From Lethocerus indicus (taxonomy: Eukaryota; Arthropoda; Insecta; Hemiptera; Belostomatidae), in contig JACDQD010000010.1 of NCBI GenBank assembly GCA_019843655.1, forward strand, positions 10,399,637-10,463,636: a stretch of 64,000 nt of DNA, read 5' to 3'. The notes under the pieces are model-generated. The model was given only the letters and a program-made list of their open reading frames with translations, did not search any database and was not told the DNA's origin. Positions 46,725-59,146 of this stretch are shown in pieces. The position numbers were made by a program, and so were the translations under genes. The stretch's first letter is position 1. Each line of letters starts with the position of its first letter.

Positions 46725-49700
46725 GCCAAATTTCATCTGTTTCCCATGGTTAGTATTAACAAATTAACGATACAGAAGTCATACCTTCCTGCAGTATTAC
46801 CAACAGAAGTTCAAGAAATATGAGACTGAAAATCGTAAACTATTGAATTCTTTAGTTTTTCGTTTTAATTAGGGCAACTCTGAGAGGTGTTTTTTTAGGT
46901 AAAAGAAAGCATACGGATTGCCATCTTAGTCGTGCAATTATGCGGTTTCTTCATTAGTTTTTCACTCGGTTTGAAAATCAACGGGAAAATGGTTTGCAAC
47001 AGCAGTACTGTAATTGCAAAATTGATCGTAACCGGCGATATTTAGCATAATCCGTCCCCGATTAAATTCAGGATATTCGCAACAGCACCAACAGTCGTGC
47101 CGTGTAAGTATACGGGTTGTGATGGCCTCCGTTATATAGCTCCGGAGCTAATAAATATTCATTGCCTCAATTAATTTTCTTCGACTTCGGTCGACCAGTC
47201 ACGTGACCGGTCTTATAGACAGCCGCGATTTGGACAAAATTCGAATCTCGGCCGGAACGAACACTGTCCAGCCTCACAGCTAGAATCGCGCGTAAGTTCA
47301 AAGACGCGGTAAACAACTTCAAGGCGATCTCGAGTAATCGAGAATCGAATGGAGATCGCTATCATATTGGTATAGTCCATAAGTGACCTGTGAATAACCA
47401 ACGGTTTCATTCTGCATATAAATATTCCCTGTATTTCCAACCTTCGTTCAATGAGTTCCATCGTTCCTCACAACATGGGGTTTTATGAGTTTGGGGGTGC
47501 TTTATATTTTTTCATAAAATCCTAATTTTTTCACTGCGTGCATACAGGGAATTAAGGTTCGTTTCCCTTGTTTTATTGTTTTCACATTTCTAGTTATTTG
47601 ACATTATCTGTTGATTTACTGGAAGACTATCCTATTGCTTAAATAGATAATTCTCCTGGGATTCACGTTGCCTCGTCCGTTCATTATCAGGATTATTTGA
47701 CTGCAATAGCTTGAAGCTCTTAGTTGGTGTTTGGCCTCCGTCAGTTGTGAAAATCGGTCGTCCCAAGACCGTGACCTTCCCTTCACCCAATTCTGTCGTC
47801 TGCGCCCCCAACCTGAGGCCAGACACCTTTTATAATATATAATACCCGTTTTGGGATCAGTCGGAGCGTGGGATCGCATTTTCCTCGATCCGCGTCTGGG
47901 CCTTTCAAGACACTTCAGGGATATAAGTCGCTGTCAATGCCTTCGGACTTGCGAGTGGTTTTGTTTAGTGTGCTATTGAATGTGTCGCGCAGTTAATGTG
48001 ACAACATACATATTTCATGATTTAAAATCCCATGCTTAAAATAAGAAACTCAGGTCACCGAGCCGCCTGAGAAGAGCTAACCTAGAATAACGGAACCTTT
48101 TTTCGCTTAATTTTTTAAAATGCAATATCAACCTACAAGTTAAGGGTACAACGGCGATATGTTTTATCGTAGCTCGGTACAAGCTGCTATGCTATAATTT
48201 AAAACCGTCAGCCTGATGGTCATGAATCTAGGTCTAAGGATCTACTATTATCTAAAACGAGTGGTCAGGAAAAAGCGTCCATTGCTCAGTATTCCAATTT
48301 AAGTCTTCTTTAAATGTCTTTTTAACCGATTATCTCTAACAATCCTTATTGTAGAATTTATTATATTTTTAGAAATCGATCAGAAGGACCATCTCATAAA
48401 AAAATGAAGGCCACTAGGATTCTGAATTTATTGCTACCGACCTTCCAACAGTCAAATTTTGTAGTCGGCCTTAAAAAGTGATTAATTTTTCGCTTAGAAT
48501 TGTTTCCATACTTATAGTTTGTCTATACTTCTAGTTTTTGTTTATAATAGTTTGGGACCATATTTTACGAAATGCAACTTCTAACCGCTAAAATGACCGG
48601 TATGAAACGTACTGTACGGGACAATGTATCAAGAGAACCTGTTGTTACTAATCACCTTATACTTTCACTTAATTGAGTGTGGTTATTCAAAACATAATTA
48701 ATTTCACGCTGTGCGTCATCAGAAAATACGTCCTTCAAGGCGCTCCGTCTCTCAGAATTCTTATTATTGTCTTTCTTCGTATTAATGATTTTTATTTTTA
48801 TTTTAACTTGTAGATTGCTAGTTTCTTGAGACTCCAATCTGTTCAGTTCATTCCTTCAGCTTTATATACATCAGTTTTCCTTTCTTGGCTAAAATTGTTA
48901 TTCTTCGTTGTACCGTTCATGGTGTTGACGGTACGTAAACAGGTCATTTACGTATAAATGAGATACTATGTGTACTATGCTCTCATACTTGACATCTTTT
49001 TCATAACTAGGTATGAGATATTCACTGCATTTTGCAGGTAGCCTATTTCCTTCCACGATCCCAACTCAAATGTTTATGCTCCAAAATATAATTTTGATGA
49101 CTTATTCATGACAGCTTTTGTCCCGAGGTATCAAACCCCCCGCGGTGAACCCAAACGTGTTTAGGCAACATAAGGGTGCTGATGTTTTTAAATCAGCTAT
49201 AAATTTGGTACAATACAATAGTGTTTTGGACTACGATTGGACTACGAAGAGCGACGTTATCATTATCCAAACGTTTGATCTTATTCTGCTATTATTAATT
49301 TCAAATTATACTCTTTCAAATTATTCCACCAAAATAAAAAAGAGTGGAGCACGCGCTCCAGCTGAATGAATCAACGCCAACTTAAAATATCGATAGACAT
49401 TACCTGTTCAAAGAAACCCTATAATGGGATTCTAAGAAACACAGTATCAGGTCCCATTTTCTAATGGCGCAGAAAGGAGAGCTCATTAGGGCCGACGACG
49501 GCATTGACGAAATTCAAATCCGGCGCTTAATATCGTTGTGTGTACACTTAAGAAAATAAATATACGAAGAAAAAACAAAATGAAACATTGAAAAACAAGA
49601 GAACACAAGTTTTACGAATGTGTCAGAGCCTTAGTTACAAGGTCGACACGTGATCCGTCCTTTTTTGCGCCGGTCGGTTTCACAATCGGCCTACCGGTAG

Positions 49701-50328
49701 CGTTTTGTACCTCGTTATGAGACATTACACTGCCATTAAGCTGTTTGGAAACGTTTCTTACGGCAATGTTTATTTCCGCTCGACTCAACCGCACCAGTAA
49801 ACAGAAACAATGCCTGCCGCGGACGGACCGTGTTCAACTTCAAGGTACGCGATCGGACAGCAGGCGTCAGTGTAAATGGGACCGCAACATTTTTCATTAC
49901 TGCCGGAAAACATAAACTAGCACGCAACATAAAATTCTGCCAATCAATCGGGCATACGGCAGAACTATTGCTTAGTTTCAGCGGACGTTATTCTCCTGCG
50001 TCCGTATGCATTCTCTTGGTACTCATCATGCCTGTCTAATGAAGCCTAAGCTGTCAGGAAATAATTCATTTTCCGCCAATTGAAAAAATACCTACTACAG
50101 TTCGAAGTACTTCTGAACTTCGAGTTTTTATTTGAAAGTGGGTTGTTCTAAATTTTATTTACATTCAACATTACGGATTTTTTGAGAACAATTAAGAACG
50201 TATAACATTTTTTTTATTGAATTTTATTCCTGTTATAAATCATGCCGGCAACCTCGCCGAAAATTTATTTCTATCCTCATCGTGAAGACAAGCAATCTAA
50301 AACTCATTTGCTCAATTAATTTGGCCGC

Positions 50329-50476
50329 TGACGTCAGAACTATATGGCCGTTTATTTTTTACGGCGGTCCCATGCGAGAGACCGGTCCCCCGGGGAGGTT
50401 GACGATCCGCTAATGAACGGCCCCCTCTTCGGCCAACCAGGGGAAAACAGATAGTGAGATCTCGCGACGTATAAAA
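50329..50476 (+). promoter_or_regulatory. Promoter of CSP gene C: CRE and TATA box
   Basis: TATAAAA at 50470-50476 is 46 bases before the chosen ATG. A palindromic TGACGTCA lies at 50329-50336, about 140 bases upstream. The promoter shares no clear blocks with that of A and B. A transcription start about 30 bases after the TATA box gives a very short leader and excludes the upstream in-frame ATG at 50480. Confidence 0.7.
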
Positions 50477-50515
50477 GGCATGTCTTACCGGTATTCCACC
50501 ATACCCGGAGAAGAT

Positions 50516-50705
50516 ATGACCCGATACGTTGCTCTCGTCGTCGTCCTCGTGGCCCTCGGTACTACGGTCCTGGCCGCCGACAAGTACACCACAAAGTACG
50601 ACAACATCGACCTGGACGAGATACTGAACAACGAGAGGCTCTACAAGCAGTACCTGGGCTGCCTCAAGGGGGGCAGATGCACGACAGACGGCAAAGAACT
50701 CAAGG
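50516..50705 (+). CDS. Chemosensory protein C, exon 1
   Basis: First exon of a 126-residue CSP that joins to 55082-55272. The ATG at 50516 gives signal peptide [20 protein letters not shown] before ADKY; an in-frame ATG at 50480 is only 10 bases from the TATA box and so too early. The mature part starts [20 protein letters not shown] and then [22 protein letters not shown]. Cys 49 and 55 are five residues apart, one fewer than in gene A. The donor G|GTACGT is in phase 1 at the conserved site after Leu-Lys. Exon 1 is closest to gene D, which has the same KGG loop and GKELK end. Confidence 0.95.
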
Positions 50706-50812
50706 GTACGTACCCTTCCTTAAGATAATCATTAAATATTTTTCTTTTCGCGTATGAGCAGAAATAAAACTTGCTTAGAATACCTGTGGTCTGCGAGGGT
50801 TAGAAATAACCC

Positions 50813-50844
<32 letters not shown>

Positions 50845-53800
50845 TTAAGCTGAAAATAACGTCTTGTTTGCGACGAATAATAAGCATTAAAGTTTGTGAG
50901 ATAAATTTCCCTTCTTTTAAGTAACTTTGAAATTAGCGGTATCTCAGGAAGGGCAAAAAGCTCCAGGATACACCCCTTCCCTTTACTAAAGTACTTCCTG
51001 CATATTCATATCCGCGGTCCTTATCCTCCAGTCAACAGACTGTTCTGTTCTCGCTGTTTTCAATCCAACTAAATATGGTACACTCCGTATTTTGAGACTA
51101 GAGGAAATGTCAATACGAAGACAGTAGCTCTGAAGTATCTTAACTCGCCACACTATTCTTATATAAATAGGTCCAAAATTATCTAATTTATAAATTCTCT
51201 ATTACCAGTTAACTAAAAACAATTTAATATAACACTAATGCTAATAATTAGGGTAGGTTAGGGATATACAAAGGATTAAAGGAAAATTCCTGTCACCGGC
51301 TATAGAGTTCCGATAGAGTGGATTGGGTTCGAATTTCTAATAGATATAATCTATTTTGATAATTATCACAGATCCAAATCATAAGTCTGTAGCCGACTGA
51401 GTTCCGTACCCGATCCCAACTTACCCATCCCTACGAGGTATAAGTCTTGCTAGTTTTCGAGATAATTATGACAACTCACCCGCAGTGGAAACATTATTCC
51501 CCATTAACCAGTCACGAAAATAACAGGCGGGTGGTCGTGCCATTATGAAATAGCGGTGAGGTTACTGGATCCAAAATACAGAGCAACGTCTGCACATGTT
51601 GATTTGCCCGTTTACAAGAAAAAATGTGGAAACAGCTGTTCAAATTTTCCCCGAAATAAAGCAAATGGCTAAAATCAACTGCCTACCGGATGTAAATACG
51701 AACCTATACGGCGTTTTAATATTCACAATAAGGTCGTTAACCTCTGCGTAGTAGGGAAATTCGTCATTTCAACTAAACTGTATTAGTTTAGATACGAATT
51801 TCGGTTTATGTCGGAAATAACATTATAATTAGGACTGCTTTTTGCGAATGGTTCCAGACACTGCTCTTGCTTAAAATGTTCACCTCTGGCCATAAATTAT
51901 GGCGAACAAGAAATATAATTTTCTTAGAAGCACCGTTGTCGAATACAAACCCTACTTATTTGAATTAAAATTAAAAATATTGTGTTCTATACTCACTTTT
52001 TCAATATTATTTTTGACTATATGTTTGTATAACGTGATGTATAGGGTATTCTGGAGTTACAGTCCAGAAGTGATATTGTTTGAAGGATGCAAACTAATGG
52101 ACCTGGCGTTTTTAGTTCTATACTACATTAATTCTTAAATAATACCCCAAAATACCAGTTTTCATAATTTTAAACCTTAACAACTAAGAGGTGAATACAG
52201 TATTCTTGTTATAAAAATATATAGAATTAGTGAAAATAATGCTGTATTTTGTTATTAATATCTGATAACACTAAATTACTAAGCGAACCAGAACACTCTG
52301 AAATTATTTTATTCAAATCCACAATTTCATTGAAAAGTTTTCCCTTTGAAATTATCTCCCTTGTTAAGCTTAAAATTATAAAGTTTTTTTTTTAAATAAC
52401 TCTGGACCTACATTGTAGCTTTTCCAGCGTAATTACCTGTCCGGTCCGACCCTGAATAACGGGCCCTAACTCACCCCCTAATTAGCGTATAAAACACGAG
52501 ACATACGCAAAGCAAGTTAATGCATTCGGCAGTCTTTGAACACCAAACGATCGGAAACAACTTCCACCGGTTGTTACAATTATCGAAATTTAGGCGTTTT
52601 CCACCAACATGAAACGCATTTTCGACGAATTAAAAATTTGAAAATCGTCGGTTATCTCAGGAAAAATCGTGGCGAATCAATTATAATCGACGGCCGATTA
52701 TGTTCTAGAACTGAGATATTCAGTGACTCCGCCAAGGGGATTGCGAGATTGAGCTGCCTACATGTTAATCCTGTATCATGTTGCGGCTATTACCTCTGTT
52801 CAGTCGATGTGTATAATAAACCCTACGTCATGCCCGCCTGTGTTAACTCGATTTGTGTTGTCCCTCTTCTCGTCATCATCTAAATCCTTCATTTTTTCTC
52901 TGTTCATTCTACGTAATACCTACTGTCACGTTCTGAATGAAGGTTAATATTTTACAGCCTATGTTTTATGTTGTATCTGTGATACAGCCGGGTTACTGAA
53001 CTGTATATACAAAGTGATTAAGCCTAACAGACAATTCTGTTGTAAATGCGTGGGGTTAAACGAGATTCCCGAATAGTGGTTATTAAATTGGGGTTGGAAC
53101 AAACCTTTTATTAAGTTTGTCGCAGATGTTTACGATGATAATGTACCCACGAAAATCAATCTTTAAGGACGGATTTTAATCGTTTTGTTGGCGGTCGGGA
53201 GAACATCGAACATGGCGGATATTTAAAATGTGTACAGTCAGGGTGGTTCAGGCGCGATTGTTTAATTTCAAATTTTTTCCCTATGTTATGTCGAAATTGA
53301 TATATACTTTTAAAAATGACGCGTCAATAGGACGAAAACCGCACCATCTCTCCAGGAAAAGTGCCGGATATGGCGAACAAGCGAGAGTGACTTTCGGTAA
53401 TGGCGTCCCGAAAATAGACAGGACTGAAAACAGCTTTCGGGTCGGGTTTTCGGGCAGCGTGATTTATACACCGGCGCAAATCGATGTCGATTCAAATGCA
53501 AGGCTCGTACGAGGCGCGCTTCCGCAGATTCAGTTTAAATTACAATATGCGAACTCACATCGGCGAACTTAGCCCGGACCCGGCACATCCACCGGGTCTA
53601 TTATAGTTCTCCGCCCGACCCAGTTATTATCGCTCCAACCGCCGAACTCCAATGTTAACACATCGCCAGACCGACCGCCACACCCAGAAAACCATACGCG
53701 CAAAAGATTTATTATTACAGCACTACTCTTCATACACGACACATCCAAACTTGCAAGAATTTACATTTATAAAACAAGGTAAATCAAACTAACGAATCTT

Positions 53801-55081
53801 GCTATATTCAGTCCCAACTCGCATCAGCACAAATAGTATAAATGTATACAAATTGTGGATTTCATTTTTATTCAACGGTTGACCGCTATTATTTATTATC
53901 CCTCCATATTAAATCCAGCATTTTCCTCTGTTAACCTCAGGTCCAATATATCATTTAGAGAAAAACGATGGAGCGCGGTATTGGGATTTGCGCGAAAACC
54001 GCAAATGATCTCACATTAAGTAAGAATTTTAATGACGATCCTTCGCCGGCAGATGAAAGTCAAATGTAAGTCAAACAGTCCAAGTGTATGCAGGGCGAGA
54101 GCCCTGCCAAATGATGATGTCAGCAGAATCCATCCTATTATTTCATTTCTATCCCGAAATTATCCCGAATCGGCTTTAAAATGTTGCCAGCCTGAGGCCG
54201 TTCATGGAAGGGTATTGAATTTCGCTGTACAATGCAAATTCCATTCTGAGCCGACTCGTTGTTGCAGATTCTGAAATGTGATTCACTATAAATGTACAAT
54301 ATTAAATTCGCGCTATATATTCCCCCTTGCGCTTTTGTACCCCGCGGTCAAAAAGATTTATAATCGCGACTTATGAAACGTATCGGCCATCGAAGCGGGA
54401 GTGAATTTTGAAATAATGTTTTTTCTGGCCCCGCCTGCGCCCATTTACGACACACAGCGCATTCATTTTTTTTACCGAGTAAAAATCATAGGTTACCGCG
54501 AGTGCTTTTATCCGCCCAGAACCTATGATAGGACCTATGATAGTCGAACAGACGAAGAGTTTAACTGATATAGACAATAATCTGGTTGTAGGCAAAAATC
54601 CCAATTCTGGACAAAAATCTGTTTTCCAGAATATTTTCGGTGTCGTATTTCATACCCTTGTGCAACTAGGGAATCCTGCGGTCCGCGTCTGGGGGTCGAT
54701 AAACCCGCGGACTGGGCGAAATGCTATACTAAGGTACACACTTATAAAATGGCGAAGTTGTGTAGGTATAGATTTCATGCGTCCAACGGTAAGTGAGTGC
54801 CAACTCACTCAGCCTCAATTTCCCGTTAGTGGGAGAGGGCGGTTGGCTGTGCGAGCTACAAAGCGAGTTTTGCAATTGGCCAAGATATCGATTCGATGTA
54901 TATATTTGAGCACATTCCTAAGAGACGGATGGGGTTGTCAGATGGAACCATGTGAAAATTGAATGTTCAATACAGTATATAAAACAATTATACTAGTCCA
55001 ATTAACGTTATTCCTGAATATAAGTCATTCCTGAAATGGAAGAAGGTCTAAATAATTATTTATTTCAACCCTTTTGTGCAG
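50706..55081 (+). other. Intron of CSP gene C (4376 nt)
   Basis: The longest intron in the CSP cluster. It holds an (AAT)n repeat at 50814, a TATA-like element at 52488 and several reading frames, including one of 145 codons at 54525-54962, none with a recognised domain. It ends in the acceptor CCCTTTTGTGCAG. Confidence 0.85.
50814..50845. repeat. (TAA)n microsatellite
   Basis: About ten or eleven perfect TAA units near the start of the gene C intron. Confidence 0.95.
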
Positions 55082-55272
55082 AAGCCCTGCCCGACGCTTT
55101 GAAAAACGAGTGCAGCAAGTGCAGCGATAAACAGAAGAGTGGTTCCGAAAAAGTTATCAAACACCTTATTGAAAATAAGCCAAAGGATTACGCCGATCTA
55201 GAAAAGTTGTACGACCCGACCGGATCCTACAGGATCAAGTACGAGGACAGGCTGAAGAAGATCAAGGCGTAA
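55082..55272 (+). CDS. Chemosensory protein C, exon 2
   Basis: A 191-nt exon. With the split Glu codon it reads [18 protein letters not shown], then the helix [20 protein letters not shown], the motif [14 protein letters not shown] and the end LKKIKA. Cys 74 and 77 give C-x5-C-x18-C-x2-C with exon 1. It is the most divergent exon 2 of the four: N-E-C in place of T-G-C and a shorter, more basic tail. AATAAA at 55299-55304 is 27 bases after the stop. Confidence 0.96.
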
Positions 55273-55298
55273 TCTGCGACCTTTTTAATATTTTCTTA

Positions 55299-55304
55299 AA
55301 TAAA
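55299..55304 (+). promoter_or_regulatory. Poly(A) signal of CSP gene C
   Basis: AATAAA in TTAAATAAATG shortly after the stop codon, which predicts a very short 3' UTR. Confidence 0.7.
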
Positions 55305-55309
55305 TGTAA

Positions 55310-58300
55310 ATCGTAAATCCGAAATATACCTACAAATGCTTACTGTTGAAATATTTATTCGACTTTAATTTTCGGACTGCCCTTCCTTTTAACTATTTCC
55401 TAACATAACGAGTAACTGCTCCAGTATAGCTTGTATCCTCATAATGTATGAAACAATTAGTAAATTAAATTTATGTTTATCTCAGGCGAATATGCTGCGT
55501 AGTTTAAACATGATGTCAAAACACTTACCAGTAACAAGGCGCTTACTTGCCAAATTTCGCGCGGTCACAAGCGTTATTTTCAGAAATGTCCTTAATTATC
55601 ACAAAATATAAAAAGAGAAATAAAATAAATTATAAACCGCTTTGGATTCCACCGACCGCCGAATACGGCTCGGCCTAAGAACACTTGACGATAATAACGG
55701 GCAATTTAAGAGGCGGCGGAGGTGTCATTATAGGCCCGCTCAAAAAGTGCCATCTACGATGCTGGGCTCCAGAGCAACCAGCTCCCCCGGGGATAATGGG
55801 TCCGGGGCAATGTACTGATAATGCTGTGGCGAAAAGCAGAAAACAATATTTAATTTTTTCTCCTCCCCCCCCGAAATTATTATGTTTCTGCGCAGTGGGT
55901 TCTAGTGCACCTTTGGTCAATTTATATACATATACATATACGCCGAACACTTAGCCTGGTCGTATCTTGGTAAGTGATACAATTTTTATATGGTTGACCA
56001 CGCCTCCGGTTGGAGAGGATGAGAAGGGGTAATTTTAAAAAGGTTTCGCTTATCTAGTCGCTTACTATTTTCTCGGTTTGGCATGTGTGCATCTAGATCT
56101 ATGCGAGTTACATATTGGAGTTGGAGCGATCGCCTTTACGACGGTAACTTTTACGGATCTCAGTGTCAAAATGACTCTAGGAGTTGGGGTCTAACCTCTC
56201 CCGTGAGTAATTTTAAAATATATCGAACTATTTCGCAAAGTCCCCTTCATAAATCAGACCGTATATTATTCCACAGCGGCAAGTATAAATATATAATTCA
56301 ACGAACCGAAGCAGGCTTTCGAAGTGTAAAAAAGTTGCCTAGTTCAAGGTGTTCAACATGACGGCGGGGGGGGGGGGATTGCCCTAATTGTCCGTGCTTG
56401 TTTCAGACGGTTCACAAACGAGTTTCCATTACTTCATTTGTTTGTTTGAATCCAATTCGAGTTTTATTTGACTCTCGGGAAGTTATTCGAACACGAGACG
56501 CGCGTCAGCACAGACTGTCTCTGTGCCGGTGTAAGCCAATAGTACAATTCGAGTCTGTACCCGAATGATGGCCGACCATTTGCGGAAACATTTATTTCAA
56601 CGACCATTCTCCGCGTTTAATACACAAGTATTGATAATGTACACAATGCAACCATATACGGCTGAAATACCGAAGTTCAAAAAGAAAATGTGTATCATTT
56701 CACATTGAGCACTCATATTTTCAGCCTGTTTATAGTGTAATTCATATTTCCAGGTTTGAGAGCCAATTGTAAAGATATGCCCAAATTTGTTCGGAATTCC
56801 GACTCCAAGGTCCGATATACTCGAACCCAATATATAACTGAGCTAAACAAATAAGCTACGAAATACGAGGGGACAAATAATTTTGATATTGCATAGTGAA
56901 TATTGCATAGGAAACCACTATAGAGGCCACCTCTAATTTCTTTGTAACTTAATTATTTATTAATGAAACATTTCATGCCTTGAACCGGTTTAAATGACAG
57001 GTACAGGTTCCGGCTCGGTTCAACAGTCTCCCGGTTGTTAAGCATAACAAGTTAACGATGAAATAAATGCCAATAGTTTGGTGAAATCAGATTAAGCATT
57101 CGCTTTCGTTGTTAAACCTAGGAACTTAAACCTAGGATATAAGACAGACCGTCGCTATTTGCCAGCATGTTTGCCATGATTCGGGTTTATGTCATGAACG
57201 TTCCGGATTGTAAAGCCCTATATAGCCGCCTGGGACGGACGGAATGACAGATGCACTTTCAGAAAATACAATAAAACCGGAAGTGGTTGCTGTTCACGTG
57301 GCTTCATCTTTCACTCGGTACTCAGGGGAAGAAAGGCCGAACAAGTTATTGTTGTTTTATTCATGCCGGTCTTACGACTAAACATATGCCTCAAGGATAT
57401 AACAAGATAAATATTGGATGGGACTAGTGGTATACACATTACCTACCACCAACCGGTTTTATATAGGCCCTTTCTGAATTACGAGTAATTTGACAATATT
57501 GCGTCCTCTTACAGGAGATCAATGAATTAATGAAATAAAGTGCAAATAAAAAGTGGGGTATTAACTAGAAGTAAGTTCAAGTTGGACAATGAATTACTGT
57601 CCAGCAGTACAGAGGTATTCAAACGTTGGTGGATCCCCCGCCGCAAGATGCGTAAATCTAATAGAGTGCGGAATAATTTATTTTTGGAATACTGTAATTA
57701 TTAGTTGATATAAACAAGATTTCAGGAATATAGAAAAACATGAACGAGATCATATGGTAATTTATGTACGATTGTTCATTTGGGTAGTCGTTCAGAGCAA
57801 TAGGCAATAAACAAGGCTGTTATTATCATATTACAATTTTTAAGGGGGTCAGCAAAAAATAGTGGAAATCATACATGCCGACCATATGTGTGTATGTGCC
57901 TATCGACAAAAGTGTCGAACGCACAGGAATGGACCTTATAGGAGTACTAATCCAACAACATATGTTCACGCGTACATTATGTAATCACAGCTGTTACCGA
58001 TGGCATTCATCGTACGCTGCTTCGACAACCATCTGACCGTCAAATCTGAAGGAACCCACGCACTCAAATCAGCCACAGTTAATTAAAATAGCAATAATTA
58101 AATGTTATTACGTTATTAACATGCATATATTAACATGAAATGTCTGTACATAATCTCTTATTATGTAAATCTGCAATAAAAGTGTGGACAGGACGCTTCA
58201 GCGGCTGCCCGATGTACAACAATCCTACTGACGAGGCGAGAAGTGGAAACAGGTCTAGTATTCATTTCATTGCCCTACTAAATTAAAAACATTCAGTATT

Positions 58301-58830
58301 TGCGTTCGGTTTCAAGCGGTGTATCAATCTCGCGAGTAAACGAATGACTTTCACTTTTAAGATTCATTTAGATTATAATTTAAAGGATTAATCGAACTTA
58401 ATTATTTCCGACCAACCCGGTGCTTCTCTTAAGAAATATTACTGGTTTAATATCGTTCTTGTGTTTTCTGTGTATAGAGAGGTACCTTGTCATGTGGGGG
58501 GGGGGCACCCTGCAATACCATAGTCCCATTCAGATTGGCATTGATAATTCTAAAACCAAATAGGAGAGTTAGTTTAGTCAACCTAATCGGAGGGCGAGAC
58601 AGAATATCGCAATGATGATAATACACCCCTAACGGTTGTCTTAAAATAGATTAGTTAATACTACGCTAAAAATTCGACCAGATTAGTTCCAGATTGTGAT
58701 TCCTCTATACTAGATAAAATAAATTAGCTAGAGAACGACCACCGGGGCGGGGCTTGATAAATCCACCAGAGATCGTTTCAGAGCCCGTGTAAAGGTGACA
58801 AAACGTACAATTTTCTTTGAATGCCCCCGT
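55310..58830. other. Intergenic region between CSP genes C and D
   Basis: About 3.5 kb. C and G homopolymer runs occur at 55865 and 56365, and a G run of about 11 at 58495. I saw no gene, CSP relic or mobile element. Confidence 0.45.
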
Positions 58831-58834
58831 CCGG

Positions 58835-58841
58835 TATAAAA
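58835..58841 (+). promoter_or_regulatory. TATA box of CSP gene D
   Basis: TATAAAA in a GC-rich stretch, GTCCGGTATAAAAGGGGG. The coding ATG is 131 bases downstream, a longer leader than in the other three genes. The leader holds ATGGCAAAGCTGAGGTAA, a five-codon upstream frame that also contains a possible donor (GAG|GTAACC). Confidence 0.75.
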
Positions 58842-58965
58842 GGGGGTCGGCGGCGTAATGGAGGGGGCTTGGCGACCCCCTTTAAAATGGCAAAGCTGAG
58901 GTAACCGCGAGTCAGACCCCCCCGAGCCAACTACCGGCGTGCATCCCCCCTAGGCGCATACCGAG

Positions 58966-59146
58966 ATGAGGACAACAACACTAGTCGCCCTACTCCTCCT
59001 GGCCGCCCTGGCCGCCGCCCAGAAATACACCACCAAGTACGACAACATCGATCTGGACGAGATCCTGAACAACGACAGGCTCTACAACAAGTACTTAGAC
59101 TGCCTCAAGGGAGGCAAGTGCACACCGGACGGCAAAGAACTCAAGG
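58966..59146 (+). CDS. Chemosensory protein D, exon 1
   Basis: First exon of a 125-residue CSP that joins to 62760-62956. The signal peptide is short, [19 protein letters not shown], with the mature part starting at or near [20 protein letters not shown]. Cys 46 and 52 are five apart (CLKGGKC), as in gene C. The donor G|GTAGGT after GKELK is in phase 1 at the conserved intron site. It is the last CSP in the cluster and on the same strand as the others. Role as a secreted ligand carrier is inferred from family. Confidence 0.95.

Larger units (their letters stand above)
43990..50328. other. Intergenic region between CSP genes B and C
   Basis: About 6.3 kb. It holds a CpG-rich block at 45.5-45.6 kb and a polypyrimidine (TC)n tract at 46.7 kb. 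No coding exon supported. Confidence 0.45.

Noticed and set aside
51300..51350. GGGTTCGAATTTC, similar to a tRNA B box.
   Set aside because: No A box at the right distance and no cloverleaf can be formed by eye.
54525..54962. Longest plus-strand frame in the gene C intron (145 codons).
   Set aside because: No recognised domain, no splice or promoter support, and a frame of this length can arise by chance in a window this size.
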